Shown: positions 34,607-43,769 of the stretch, piece by piece | How positions within the stretch are numbered: the stretch's first letter is position 1 | Layout of the letters: each line of letters opens with the position of its first letter | Assembly (NCBI GenBank): GCA_021775875.1 | Contig: JAJFHA010000002.1 | Coordinates: forward strand, 294,228 to 346,053 | DNA length: 51,826 nucleotides | Direction of reading: 5' to 3' | Source of the DNA: Hyphomicrobiales bacterium | GTDB lineage: Bacteria > Pseudomonadota > Alphaproteobacteria > Rhizobiales > NORP267 | Translations under genes and position numbers: made by a program | The notes under the pieces: model-generated | Database searches by the model: none | Seen by the model: the letters and a program-made list of their open reading frames with translations, nothing else | Told to the model about the DNA's origin: nothing

Positions 34607-35146
34607 ATGATGCATTTTCTTCCGATCTTGAAACGTCAGATTGGGTTGGCTGGCCTGGTGGCTATTTTATCCATCACGGGGAATAGTCCGTCGTTTGCGG
34701 TTGAGATACCCACTGTCCTGTCCGGATTGGTTGGCTCATGGCGCGGAAATGGCACCGCGAATGCGCGGTCCGGTGGCGACAACGAAAATGTATCATGCAA
34801 GGCTAGATACACTGACATTGAAGCGGATGAATCGCTCCGGGTGGAGGTGACCTGTGCTGGACTGAACGCCAAAGGAACCCTGGTCGGATTCATCCAATAT
34901 AGTGCCGGGACCAGCGATTTTGTTGGTAACTGGTACCAAAACTGGAGCACTTCGGAGGGTGAAGAAAACGGATCGCTCACCGGTACAATTTCGAGCAATA
35001 AAATTCGCATGAATGTTTCAGCTGCAGGCACAGTGCGGGCGCGACTTGTTATCGAAGCCACCAACGCCAACCAGCATTCGGTCAATCTGGTCGGTATTGT
35101 GGATGGAGTTGAAGAGCAGGGAATGAACATAACCTTCCGCCGCTAA
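34607..35146 (+). CDS. Secreted protein of unknown function
   Basis: This 179-residue protein starts at ATG 34607 with AAAGGA 8 bases before it (ATG at 34610 and TTG at 34601 are alternatives). A signal peptide covers about residues 1-31 (LAGLVAILSITGNSPSFA). The mature part is beta-rich with one disulfide-capable pair (VSCKARYTD and VEVTCAGLN) and a repeated hydrophilic strand pattern ending VDGVEEQGMNITFRR. It follows the RND gene by 12 bases and probably belongs to the same transcript. I do not recognise a family. Confidence 0.65.
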   Translation: MMHFLPILKRQIGLAGLVAILSITGNSPSFAVEIPTVLSGLVGSWRGNGTANARSGGDNENVSCKARYTDIEADESLRVEVTCAGLNAKGTLVGFIQYSAGTSDFVGNWYQNWSTSEGEENGSLTGTISSNKIRMNVSAAGTVRARLVIEATNANQHSVNLVGIVDGVEEQGMNITFRR

Positions 35147-35186
35147 AACAAAGACTTCCACGCATTCGTCAATTGGGAATTTCAAC

Positions 35187-36368
35187 GTGCTGAAGACAGT
35201 GGGACTCGAGAGGCTCGGCGACGAGAACGCATTTGCGGTTCTGGCCAGGGCCGCTGAACTACAGGCAGAGGGCCGGGATATCATCAATCTCGGAATAGGG
35301 CAGCCGGATTTCCGGACACCGGATCATATTGTTGAAGCGGCGATCCGGGCGCTCAAGGATGGCCACCATGGCTATACCCCTGCTTTGGGGATAGCACCTC
35401 TCCGGAATGCGGTCGTGCAGGATTTGCACCGGCGGCTGAATGTAGATGTAAATCCAGACAATGTGATGATCGTGCCGGGTGGCAAGGTCACTATGTTTTT
35501 CGCGATTTCGATGTTTGGCGAACCGGGAGCAGAAATCATCTGCCCCGATCCGGCATTTCCGATCTATCGTTCGATGATCGACTATACCGGCGCCACGGCT
35601 GTACCCGTGCCGATCCGCGAAGAGGCCGGATTTGGTTTTTCGGCGGACGAATTGCTGGGGCTGATTTCTCCCAAAACCAGGTTGGTTATTGTCAACTCTC
35701 CGGCAAACCCGACCGGCGGTGTTACGCCAAAAGGCGAGATTGAAAAGCTGGTTCGTGGCCTCGCCGACCGTCCGGACATCGCCATTCTCTCAGACGAGAT
35801 TTACGGGCAGATGACTTACGATGGCGAAGAGCATGCCAGTTTCCTGAGTTATCCGGAAATCCGCGACCGGCTGATCCTGCTGGACGGGTGGAGCAAAACC
35901 TACGCAATGACCGGATGGCGGCTTGGATACGGCATCTGGCCGGATGCGCTGATTGATGATGCCCGCAAGCTGGCGGTCAACAACCATTCCTGTGTCAACG
36001 CCTCCGCCCAATATGCAGGCATTGCCGCGCTTGAAGGGCCTCAGGATGCGGCCCGCGATATGGTTGCGGCGTTTGATGAGCGCCGGATTGTGATTTCTGA
36101 CAGGCTGAACGAAATTCCGGGGGTCAGTTGCATTCGCCCCAAGGGCGCGTTTTATGCGTTCCCCAATATTTCGAAAACCGGATGGAAATCAAAAGCACTG
36201 GCTAGTGCTTTGTTGGAAGATGCAGGCGTCGCCGTGATTTCCGGCACGGATTTTGGCGATTTTGGCGAAGGCTACATTCGATTTTCCTACGCCAACAGCG
36301 TTGAGAATATTGTCAGGGCTGTGGATCGGGTTGGCGCGTTTCTGGCTGACAACCAGGGGTCAGGTTGA
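35187..36368 (+). CDS. Aspartate/alanine-type class I aminotransferase
   Basis: This 393-residue PLP enzyme starts at a GTG. It shows INLGIGQPDFRTPDHI, GYTPALGIAPLRNAV, NSPANPTGGVTPKGE, the PLP-aspartate in LSDEIYGQMTY and the Schiff-base lysine in LDGWSKTYAMTGWRLGYG. The class moves amino groups between amino acids and 2-oxoacids. The stop at 36366-36368 lies just before the TTG start of the BtuF-like gene, so they are likely co-transcribed. Substrate is not readable. Confidence 0.9.
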   Translation: MLKTVGLERLGDENAFAVLARAAELQAEGRDIINLGIGQPDFRTPDHIVEAAIRALKDGHHGYTPALGIAPLRNAVVQDLHRRLNVDVNPDNVMIVPGGKVTMFFAISMFGEPGAEIICPDPAFPIYRSMIDYTGATAVPVPIREEAGFGFSADELLGLISPKTRLVIVNSPANPTGGVTPKGEIEKLVRGLADRPDIAILSDEIYGQMTYDGEEHASFLSYPEIRDRLILLDGWSKTYAMTGWRLGYGIWPDALIDDARKLAVNNHSCVNASAQYAGIAALEGPQDAARDMVAAFDERRIVISDRLNEIPGVSCIRPKGAFYAFPNISKTGWKSKALASALLEDAGVAVISGTDFGDFGEGYIRFSYANSVENIVRAVDRVGAFLADNQGSG

Positions 36369-36372
36369 CCCG

Positions 36373-37221
36373 TTGCGTTTATCTTATTGCCTTGGATTGT
36401 GTGTGGTTGGCTTGCTGGCCTTGGTCTCCGGGTCGATGGCTGATGAACGCCCCACCCGGATTGTGTCGCTGCATCTTTGCGCCGATCAATATTTGATGGC
36501 GCTCGCTGATCCGGATCAGATTGCCAGCCTTGGGTTAAATGCTGCCGATAACCGCATGTCGTATTTCGCTGATCAGGCAAATAGATATAGGATTATCAGT
36601 CCTCGAGCGGAGGAAATTTTGCTGCTCGAACCCGACCTCATCATTGCCGCGCCTTTTACGAACTCCCAATTACGCAATTTTTTGCGGGAACGGGGCTTAC
36701 GCGTTGTCGAGATGGGTGCGCCACAGACATTTGCCGACATCCTTGTTGAAATCCGCATGATCGCGTCTTTGATCGGGCAGGAAGAGAGAGGCGAAGCGTT
36801 GGTGGCTGAGATAGAAATGGCCCGTCGTGTTGCGCTTGGCGCCGGTGCCGGGCGGTCTTTGTTGTATCTACAGCGCCGCGGATTCGCCAATGGGCGCGAA
36901 ACCCTGTTTGCAGAAATTGTGAGTGATCTTGGATTTGAAAATGCCCTGACAGGCGTGGACGGCGTGCAACGTATTCCCCTTGAGGAATTGGTGGGGCTTC
37001 GTCCAGATGCTGTCCTTGCTGCCCTTGACCGGGTAGCTGCAAGTGGGCCGGATAATGCGGTCGATCAAGGAATGGCGCTGCTGGCTCACCCGGCACTCAA
37101 GGCCGGATTTTCGGGCGCACAATGGTTTGCGTTACAGCCTGCATTGACGGTTTGCCCTGGCCCGGCAACTATCGCGCTGTATCAGCGTTTGACGGCGTTT
37201 GCTAAAAATCTGGACGATTGA
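36373..37221 (+). CDS. BtuF/FecB-type ABC transporter substrate-binding protein
   Basis: From TTG 36373 the protein has 282 residues: signal peptide 1-21 (GLCVVGLLALVSGSMA), then TRIVSLHLCADQYLMALAD, YRIISPRAEEILLLEPDLI and LGFENALTGVDG. This is the periplasmic cobalamin/iron-siderophore-type fold. The frame is open back to 36253 but those codons lie inside the aminotransferase gene and carry no signal peptide. No ABC permease or ATPase is adjacent, so it is an orphan binding protein. Vitamin B12 or a siderophore is the likely ligand. Confidence 0.8.
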   Translation: MRLSYCLGLCVVGLLALVSGSMADERPTRIVSLHLCADQYLMALADPDQIASLGLNAADNRMSYFADQANRYRIISPRAEEILLLEPDLIIAAPFTNSQLRNFLRERGLRVVEMGAPQTFADILVEIRMIASLIGQEERGEALVAEIEMARRVALGAGAGRSLLYLQRRGFANGRETLFAEIVSDLGFENALTGVDGVQRIPLEELVGLRPDAVLAALDRVAASGPDNAVDQGMALLAHPALKAGFSGAQWFALQPALTVCPGPATIALYQRLTAFAKNLDD

Positions 37222-37323
37222 TCCAAGCGACAAAATGTCCACCCTTTTAATGGATGCGGGGCTGGTATCAATTTCTCATTGTGCTCCAATAGGTCCAATA
37301 AATTATTTATGAGAGGTTGGCCC

Positions 37324-38529
37324 GTGGCTATCATCAACGCGTCTGAACAAGTAAAAGCAAGCGTCAATGCGCGGCGGCATTATTCCGGCCCGGTTATTCT
37401 AGAGCAGGGGTTCCGTCCGTTTTTTCTGGCAGCCGGGGTTTGGGCTGTGGTGGCGCTGGCGATCTGGCTCTGGGAGTTTTCGCAAGGCGGAATTCTACCG
37501 ACCCATCTGGCACCGGTCGTATGGCATTCTCATGAAATGTTGTTTGGATATGGTTCAGCGGTGGTCACCGGTTTTCTGCTGACGGCTGTTCCAAACTGGA
37601 CGGGGCGGCTGCCGGTGCGTGGTGCGCCTCTGGCGGCACTTGCCTTTGTCTGGTTAGCGGGGCGCGTTGCATTCAGCTTCGCCACGCCGTCATGGCTATT
37701 GGTGGCTTCGCTGATCGAAGGATCATATCTTGTATTATTGTGTGGGTTTTTGGTCCGCGAAATTGTGAGTGGCAAAAACTGGCGCAACTTGATTGTAGCC
37801 GCGCTTGTTGCTGGGATCGCGATTGCCAACGGATTTGTACATTGGGAAATTGTTGGATTTGGTAATACCGGCGACTTTGGGTTCCGGCTTGGCATTGGCG
37901 TCTTCGTTATTCTGATCACATTGGTCGGTGGCCGGGTCACGCCAAGCTTTACGCGGAACTGGCTGAACAAAAACGGGAGCAAAAACCTGCCCGCTCCGTT
38001 TGGCGTCCCGGACAAGGTGGCTCTGGTCACAACTCTCGTTGCGGTTGCTGGCTGGGTGGCGGCTCCCTTCAACGAAATAAGTGGTGGGCTGGTTTTACTT
38101 GCAACGGCGGCACAAGCCGTTCGCCTGTCGCGATGGCAAGGTCATCACTGTTTTTCCGAACCTTTGGTTCTGGCGCTTCACGTTGGTTACGCGTGGTTGG
38201 TGCTGGGGCTCGGGCTTCTAGGCTTTGCAATTTTGTTTGATTATATTCCTCAATCAGCAGCGCTTCATGGCCTCACCGTTGGTATGATCGGCACCATGAC
38301 TTTGGCAGTGATGACCCGGGCAAGCCTTGGCCATTCAGGTCAGCCATTGCGGGCTGATCTGGCGACGCAGACAATATTTGTATTGGTAGTATGTGCAGCT
38401 CTTACCCGTGTCGTAGCGCCGCTCATGGGTGAAGATTACTTATTCTATCTGATGCTTGCAGGCGGACTTTGGATCGCAACATTTTCGCTGTTTGTGATCC
38501 GGTATCTGCCGCTCTGGACGAGGAAATAA
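37324..38529 (+). CDS. nnrS: NnrS family heme/copper membrane protein
   Basis: This 401-residue polytopic membrane protein shows the NnrS hallmarks FRPFFLAAGVWAVV, VWHSHEMLFGYGSAVVTGFL, LTAVPNWTGRLP and MTRASLGHSGQP; histidines in these motifs are thought to hold heme or copper. It is about 12-TM and belongs to the NO-response regulon in denitrifiers. GTG 37324 follows GAGAGG; ATG 37309 is the alternative. No nitrite or NO reductase is nearby, so a nitrosative-stress role is likely. Confidence 0.88.
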   Translation: MAIINASEQVKASVNARRHYSGPVILEQGFRPFFLAAGVWAVVALAIWLWEFSQGGILPTHLAPVVWHSHEMLFGYGSAVVTGFLLTAVPNWTGRLPVRGAPLAALAFVWLAGRVAFSFATPSWLLVASLIEGSYLVLLCGFLVREIVSGKNWRNLIVAALVAGIAIANGFVHWEIVGFGNTGDFGFRLGIGVFVILITLVGGRVTPSFTRNWLNKNGSKNLPAPFGVPDKVALVTTLVAVAGWVAAPFNEISGGLVLLATAAQAVRLSRWQGHHCFSEPLVLALHVGYAWLVLGLGLLGFAILFDYIPQSAALHGLTVGMIGTMTLAVMTRASLGHSGQPLRADLATQTIFVLVVCAALTRVVAPLMGEDYLFYLMLAGGLWIATFSLFVIRYLPLWTRK

Positions 38530-38557
38530 ATTCCCCGCCCAGCTTTGGTTTGATGCC

Positions 38558-39328
38558 TCAAAACGCGCCGTTGAACAAGCCGCCGTCGATCAGGAAATTC
38601 TGACCAACTATATAGCTCGCGTCTTTGCCGGCAAGAAACGCACATAATTTTCCAAATTCAGCCGGGTCACCAAGACGTTTTGCAGGGACGATCTCTGCTC
38701 TGGCTTTGACCATTTCTTCGATAGCGCTGTCGTCTCCGGGATCAAGGGTGGCTCGGATGCGGTCGGTATCAAAAATGCCGGGCTGGATATTGTTGACGGT
38801 GACGTTTTTGTTGGCGAATTGACGACAGACACCTGCCATAAATGCGGTCAATCCAGCCCGCGCACCACTGGAAAGATCGAGGCCGGTAACTGGTGTTCTC
38901 ACGGAAATCGAAGTGATATTGATGATCCGCCCGAAATTTCGTTCAGCCATGCCGTCAATGACTTTCTGGATCAGTTCAATCGGGGTGATCATATTCATGG
39001 TCACACCATCGATCATGGCTTCGCGGTCCAGTTCGCGAAAATCTTTCTTTGGCGGACCGCCATTATTATTGACCAGGATATCGGGATCAGGACAGGCTGC
39101 GAGCAACCGGGCCTGACCTTCGGGTGAAGCGAGGTCGGCTGCGACCGGTGTCACCTTGACATCCCATTTGTCTGATATCTCTTTTGCAGTTTGTGCCAGC
39201 CGGTTTTCGTCCAGTCCGTTTATGACAATATCGACGCCCGCTTCGGCAAGCGCTTCGGCGCAACCCCGGCCGAGGCCACGGCTTGATGCGCAAACGATGG
39301 CCTTACGGCCTTTAATACCCAGATCCAA
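38558..39328 (-). CDS. SDR-family oxidoreductase with non-canonical active site
   Basis: From TTG 39328 (AAGGAG upstream) the protein has 256 residues. The cofactor motif is CASSRGLGRGCAEALAEAG, then ILVNNNGGPPKKDF and RIINITSISVRTPVTGL. The catalytic YxxxK is missing: the Tyr site is Ser153 and the Lys site Arg157 in DLSSGARAGLTAF; Ser140 is kept. This matches the atypical BKR-like SDR subgroup, whose chemistry is unknown. The frame continues to 39532 but only over intergenic DNA. Confidence 0.85.
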   Translation of the reverse strand: MDLGIKGRKAIVCASSRGLGRGCAEALAEAGVDIVINGLDENRLAQTAKEISDKWDVKVTPVAADLASPEGQARLLAACPDPDILVNNNGGPPKKDFRELDREAMIDGVTMNMITPIELIQKVIDGMAERNFGRIINITSISVRTPVTGLDLSSGARAGLTAFMAGVCRQFANKNVTVNNIQPGIFDTDRIRATLDPGDDSAIEEMVKARAEIVPAKRLGDPAEFGKLCAFLAGKDASYIVGQNFLIDGGLFNGAF

Positions 39329-39463
39329 AATAATTCTCCTTTTTATGTTGCCCCTACAATGCCAACCAAAATTTCTTTGGCAAGAAAAAATCGTGGGCAT
39401 CCATGTGGGCTTCCCGCTATACAGCGAGGAACGACATCTGATTTTTTGACGAGGAAGCCGGGA

Positions 39464-40453
39464 ATGAGCAAAGCGCCTGATTTCAACGACGTGAAAGCTG
39501 CGAATAAGCGTCTGGCGGGGCAGGCCGTGCATACGCCGTTGCTTGAAAACGAAACGCTCAACGCACGTGTTGGTGGGCGGGTTTTGATCAAGCCCGAGAC
39601 CTTGCAGCGCACTGGGACGTTTAAATTTCGCGGCGCGTATAACCGGATTTCACAAATTCAGGAAGAAAATCCCGGCACACCGATTGTAGCATTTTCGTCC
39701 GGCAATCACGCCCAGGGTGTTGCCGCCGCCGCCCGGATGCATGGTGTTGAATGCGTGATTGTGATGCCGACCGATGCGCCGCAGATCAAGCTGGACCGCA
39801 CCAGGGCGCACGGTGCTGAGGTTGTCACCTATGATCGCAAGGACGGTAACCGTGATGAGATTGCCAGTGAGATAGCAAAGACCCGAGGTGCGGCTCTGGT
39901 GCCTCCTTATGACGATGCTGGTGTTATCGCGGGGCAGGGAACGGTGGGGTATGAAATATTGCAGGATTGCGCGGCGCAGGACATTGAACTTGATGCCATT
40001 CTGGTGCCTTGCGGCGGTGGTGGATTAACTGCGGGTACCGTATTGGCGGTTCAAGGGTTGGCACCGGGCGTATCGGTTTACGCGGTCGAGCCTGAAGGTT
40101 TTGATGATACGATGCGCTCACTTGCTAGTGGATCGATCGAGCAGAATGCCATACTTACGGGGTCCATCTGCGATGCACTTTTATCGCCTTCGCCCGGTGA
40201 TATCACCTTCAGCATCAATGGCCCGGCTTTGGCGGGTGGGTTGGTGATTAGTGACGCGGCGGCTTTGGCGGCGATACGGTTTGCGGCTGAAGAGTTGAAG
40301 CTCGTTGTAGAGCCCGGCGGGGCGGCAGCTTTGGCAGCTCTTTTGTCTGGAGTTTATTCTCTTGAAGACAAGACCGTCGCAATCATCCTGTCGGGTGGTA
40401 ATATCGACCCAGCCATTCTGATTCAGGCTTTGGAATTGAATTCCGACGCTTAG
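39464..40453 (+). CDS. Serine/threonine dehydratase (fold-type II PLP enzyme)
   Basis: This 329-residue enzyme has the PLP lysine Lys54 in GTFKFRGAYNRI, SSGNHAQGVAAAARMHG, the glycine loop PCGGGGLTAGTV and IILSGGNIDP. There is no ACT domain, as in catabolic threonine dehydratases and serine racemases. It deaminates L-Thr or L-Ser to the 2-oxoacid. ATG at 39464 (GAGGAAG upstream) is chosen over an in-frame ATG at 39359 with no signal. Its stop overlaps the convergent CheZ-like gene stop (TTAG). Confidence 0.9.
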   Translation: MSKAPDFNDVKAANKRLAGQAVHTPLLENETLNARVGGRVLIKPETLQRTGTFKFRGAYNRISQIQEENPGTPIVAFSSGNHAQGVAAAARMHGVECVIVMPTDAPQIKLDRTRAHGAEVVTYDRKDGNRDEIASEIAKTRGAALVPPYDDAGVIAGQGTVGYEILQDCAAQDIELDAILVPCGGGGLTAGTVLAVQGLAPGVSVYAVEPEGFDDTMRSLASGSIEQNAILTGSICDALLSPSPGDITFSINGPALAGGLVISDAAALAAIRFAAEELKLVVEPGGAAALAALLSGVYSLEDKTVAIILSGGNIDPAILIQALELNSDA

Positions 40454-41475
40454 CTGAACAGGGTCATTTTCTCGACGTTACTCAACGCGGTGATGTCGGT
40501 TTCAATTTCGATCGACGATATCGGATCCGGGCTGGACTCTGAAATGTTGAGTGGCGTTGGCGAGGCTTCGGCCTGCGATGCGGGTGAATTTTCAATCTCT
40601 ACTTTCGGGATGCCAGTAATGGCTGGATGATCTTCCCGGCAAATTCGGGACGTTGTATTTTTTTCCTGTGCCTTGGTTTCCTGAGCCTCCGACAGACCCG
40701 GTTCTGCAACCTCAATATCGTCCGCAATCAAGACAGGTACGTCGAACGGATCGGTCGCCAGAAGATCATCAATATTTTCCTGACTGGGAGCTTCAGATTC
40801 AAATTGTGGTCCGTTCAAAAGATGCTCGTCGGATCGAATATCGCTGTTGGATGCGGCAATCGGTTTTCCGGGAACATTTTCGCCTGTGGCCTCGTTCCCG
40901 TTCCAGATATCCATCATGGCTTCGATGCGCTGATCGATGAAAGTCAATATCTTGATGACTTTTTGGGTGCGTTGACCGGTCAGATCCTGAAACGAACAGG
41001 CGGTATATATATCTGTGGCGTGACGGTCCAGCGCGTCGCAGGATTTCTCGTCGATACCGCTTTCGCGTAAGGTCCAGCCGATTTCCTGGATTTCTTCGGC
41101 GATATTTAAAATATCACCGGTCGCTTTTTCAGCGGTTGTCACAATAGCATCCAGTTCCATGGTGGCATTTGTAATTTTGTCGTCGTCTCCGTTGGCTTCG
41201 GTCATCGCAGCGATTTCGTTCTTGGTGCTCGCGATCGCGCTGGCGATATCCATTAATTCGTTTTTGAGACGGGGATCTTCGGGTGAATCCGTTTGTTTGA
41301 CCAATGTATTGTGGAGTTTCTGGATAGCATCCAACAGAATGTTTGTATCGGCAGATCGGTTGCGCTTGGCAAATTCTGATAAAAACCAGCGTCCCCGATT
41401 GGTTTCCACAACGGCAGCCTGGATGGCGTCGTAGTCTTCGTTACGAAACAGGGAAGGGGGACTTGGTCTTGCCAT
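40450..41475 (-). CDS. CheZ-like chemotaxis phosphatase family protein
   Basis: From ATG 41475 the protein has 341 residues; a GTG at 41532 would add 19. A long helical region (about 14-190) ends in the CheZ signature SFQDLTGQRTQKVIKIL (161-177), whose FQDLTGQ carries the CheY-P dephosphorylation residues. The C-terminal 120 residues are acidic and low-complexity. CheZ-like proteins in alphaproteobacteria act on CheY-type receivers. A HPt gene and a large coiled-coil protein lie within 7 kb, but no cheY or cheA is here. Confidence 0.75.
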   Translation of the reverse strand: MARPSPPSLFRNEDYDAIQAAVVETNRGRWFLSEFAKRNRSADTNILLDAIQKLHNTLVKQTDSPEDPRLKNELMDIASAIASTKNEIAAMTEANGDDDKITNATMELDAIVTTAEKATGDILNIAEEIQEIGWTLRESGIDEKSCDALDRHATDIYTACSFQDLTGQRTQKVIKILTFIDQRIEAMMDIWNGNEATGENVPGKPIAASNSDIRSDEHLLNGPQFESEAPSQENIDDLLATDPFDVPVLIADDIEVAEPGLSEAQETKAQEKNTTSRICREDHPAITGIPKVEIENSPASQAEASPTPLNISESSPDPISSIEIETDITALSNVEKMTLFS

Positions 41476-41559
41476 ATCGGTTTTCTCGTCTATTGAAACT
41501 GAAGGGACGAATCCAATCGTCCCATTTGACACTTTAATTTATTAGGCTTTCGTTAACTG

Positions 41560-42750
41560 ATGCCCAAAAATATACCGGATCATCACAACCTTAAGTTTAT
41601 GAACGGTAAAAATCAGTTCGTGCTGCGGTTGAGTCTGGTCTATGGCGGCATTTTTCTGGTAATCGGCCTTTATACGCCGTTTTTTCCAGCCTGGCTTGAC
41701 GCACGTGGTCTGTCTGCTCCGGAAATTGCTTTTGTGATGGCGGTGCCTCTATTTGCGAAGATCATTACAAGCCCTCTGATCGCGGCACTGGCGGACAGGA
41801 TAGGCAATCGACGGTTGGTCATGAGCTTTCTGGCCGCCGCGGCCACGCTGACATCGCTGATGTTGTTTTTCGTCAGCGGATTTATTGCCATCCTTTTGGT
41901 TGCTGGAATGCTGGCGGTATTTTCGAGCCCGATATTACCGCTGACAGAAACTGTCGCCATGACCGGGTCGCGGGAGCGGGGGCTGGATTATGGACGCATC
42001 CGGCTCTGGGGTTCGTTGAGCTTCATCGGGGCGAACCTGATTGGCGGGTTGGTTCTGGCGAAATATGGAGTGACCACCGGATTACCTTTGATCGCTGGCG
42101 GGTATCTGCTGACGTTCGTTGTGACGCTTGGGTTGCCTGCACCCGGAGGATTGCGGGAAAAGTCAAATGCGGTGCCCGGCCTGTCGGATTCATTTCGCAT
42201 CCTGGCGCGCCCGGACATTATGTTGTTTCTTGTCCTTGCTGGCATCATTCAGGCAAGTCACGCTGTCTATTATCTGTTCAGCACCCTCGCCTGGTCCGGG
42301 CAGGGCATGTCTTTGCTGACGGTCGGTGCTTTGTGGGCTGTCGGAGTGGTCGCGGAAATTGTGCTGTTTATCTGGTCGCGCCCGGTTCTGGGTCGGTTAG
42401 GGACACAAGGATTGTTAGTGATTGCGGCAATGGCAGCTGTTTTTCGCTGGACGCTGACCAGTCTGGAACCCTCTCTATATTGGCTGTTTCCAATTCAAGT
42501 GCTGCACGGCATCACATTTGGGGCCGCACATTTGGGGGCGGTCAATTTTATCGCGGACAAGGTGCGACCTGATCTGGTTGCAACTGCGCAGACAATTAAT
42601 TTCGCCATCAGCGGGATATTTATTTCGCTGGCAATGTTTGCGGCCGGGCCGCTTTATCAAGCCTATGGCAGCGGCGCTTATCTGGTCATGAGCGGTTTTG
42701 GATTGTTTGTTCTGGTCGTTACCGGCTGGCAAAAACTTCAAGCACTATAA
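41560..42750 (+). CDS. MFS transporter (HcaT/LacY-like)
   Basis: This 396-residue protein has 12 hydrophobic segments. The first reads VYGGIFLVIGLYTPFFPAWL and is followed by the loop ALADRIGNRRLVM (MFS motif A) and later SRERGLDYGRIRLWGSLSFI, typical of the MFS_1-like/HcaT branch that imports aromatic acids or sugars. The N-terminal 13 residues before ATG 41599 may not be translated; neither start has a strong ribosome-binding site. It converges with the dipeptide epimerase gene; a peptide ligand is possible but unproved. Confidence 0.85.
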   Translation: MPKNIPDHHNLKFMNGKNQFVLRLSLVYGGIFLVIGLYTPFFPAWLDARGLSAPEIAFVMAVPLFAKIITSPLIAALADRIGNRRLVMSFLAAAATLTSLMLFFVSGFIAILLVAGMLAVFSSPILPLTETVAMTGSRERGLDYGRIRLWGSLSFIGANLIGGLVLAKYGVTTGLPLIAGGYLLTFVVTLGLPAPGGLREKSNAVPGLSDSFRILARPDIMLFLVLAGIIQASHAVYYLFSTLAWSGQGMSLLTVGALWAVGVVAEIVLFIWSRPVLGRLGTQGLLVIAAMAAVFRWTLTSLEPSLYWLFPIQVLHGITFGAAHLGAVNFIADKVRPDLVATAQTINFAISGIFISLAMFAAGPLYQAYGSGAYLVMSGFGLFVLVVTGWQKLQAL

Positions 42751-42765
42751 CCAAAGCTGAAATTG

Positions 42766-43761
42766 CTATCCCCAAAGGTCCGGGGCGGGAGGCAGGATAT
42801 TGCTTCCGTTGAAGGTCAAACCGGGCTGTCTATCGCGGGCCAATAATAGCGGGCCGTCCAGGTCGATATAGTCCGCCATTGATGCAAGATAGATTGCGGG
42901 TGCCATGGCAAGAGACGTTGCGACCATGCATCCAACCATGATTTTGAATCCGGATTTCTGCGCAGCCTCTGCCAGCACAAGGGCACCGGTCAGGCCTCCG
43001 GTCTTGTCCAGCTTGATGTTGATAGCGTCGTACTTGCCCACAAGGTTATTGAGGCTTGCCAGGTCATGGATGCTTTCGTCGGCACATATCGGAATTTTCC
43101 TGGGGAGGTGAAGGAGCGCCATATCATTTTCTGCAGGCAGAGGTTGCTCGATCAATTCGACGCCTGCATTGGCGCACGCTTGCATCAGCACTTCAAAATT
43201 ATCCAGTGACCAGGCTTCGTTGGCATCGACCACAAGACGTGCTTCTGGGGCCGCGTTTCTAACCGCTGCAATTCGGCTAGCATCACCGTCGCCGCCAAGT
43301 TTGATCTTCAGTAACGGCCGGTCGGCAGCGCGGGCGGTTGCTGCAGCCATTTTTTCGGGCGTATCAAGGCTGATGGTGAAAGCGGTTTGAACCGGACCGG
43401 GTTCCGGTAGGTTCAGAATCTTCCACGCGGATTGATCCGCCAACTTTGCTTCATAGTCGATCAACGCACAGTCGAGAGCATTGCGCGCAGCGCCTGCGGG
43501 CATCGCTTCCAAAAGCGCATACCGGTCCATGCCGTTCCCGATAGAGCTTGCCTGGGCTTTAATCGCGGACATCACGGTTTCGACGGTTTCGCCATACCGG
43601 GCATAAGGAACGCATTCGCCGCGACCACACCCCTCCGGGCTGGAAATTTCGACGATCACTATATGTGCTTCAGTTTTCGATCCGCGCGAAATAGAAAAAT
43701 TTCCGGCGATGGGCCAGTTTTCAGCCTTGACGGAGAGGTTTCGGTTTAAAGGTTTTGCCAC
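42766..43761 (-). CDS. L-Ala-D/L-Glu-type dipeptide epimerase (enolase superfamily)
   Basis: This 331-residue enzyme shows the muconate-lactonizing-subgroup catalytic set: Lys152/Lys154 in LKIKLGG, metal ligands Asp179 (VDANEAW), Glu205 (IEQPLP) and Asp228 (CADESIHD), and general base Lys250 in INIKLDKTGG. The C-terminal MVGCMVATSL is also diagnostic for dipeptide epimerases. It epimerises murein-derived dipeptides for recycling. The GTG start is 8 bases after the stop of the coiled-coil gene, so the two are probably co-transcribed. Confidence 0.88.
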   Translation of the reverse strand: MAKPLNRNLSVKAENWPIAGNFSISRGSKTEAHIVIVEISSPEGCGRGECVPYARYGETVETVMSAIKAQASSIGNGMDRYALLEAMPAGAARNALDCALIDYEAKLADQSAWKILNLPEPGPVQTAFTISLDTPEKMAAATARAADRPLLKIKLGGDGDASRIAAVRNAAPEARLVVDANEAWSLDNFEVLMQACANAGVELIEQPLPAENDMALLHLPRKIPICADESIHDLASLNNLVGKYDAINIKLDKTGGLTGALVLAEAAQKSGFKIMVGCMVATSLAMAPAIYLASMADYIDLDGPLLLARDRQPGLTFNGSNILPPAPDLWG

Positions 43762-43769
43762 GTAGCGGC

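Noticed and set aside
33788-34615. 275-codon minus-strand ORF
   Set aside because: It lies wholly antisense to the RND transporter, whose membrane motifs are unmistakable.
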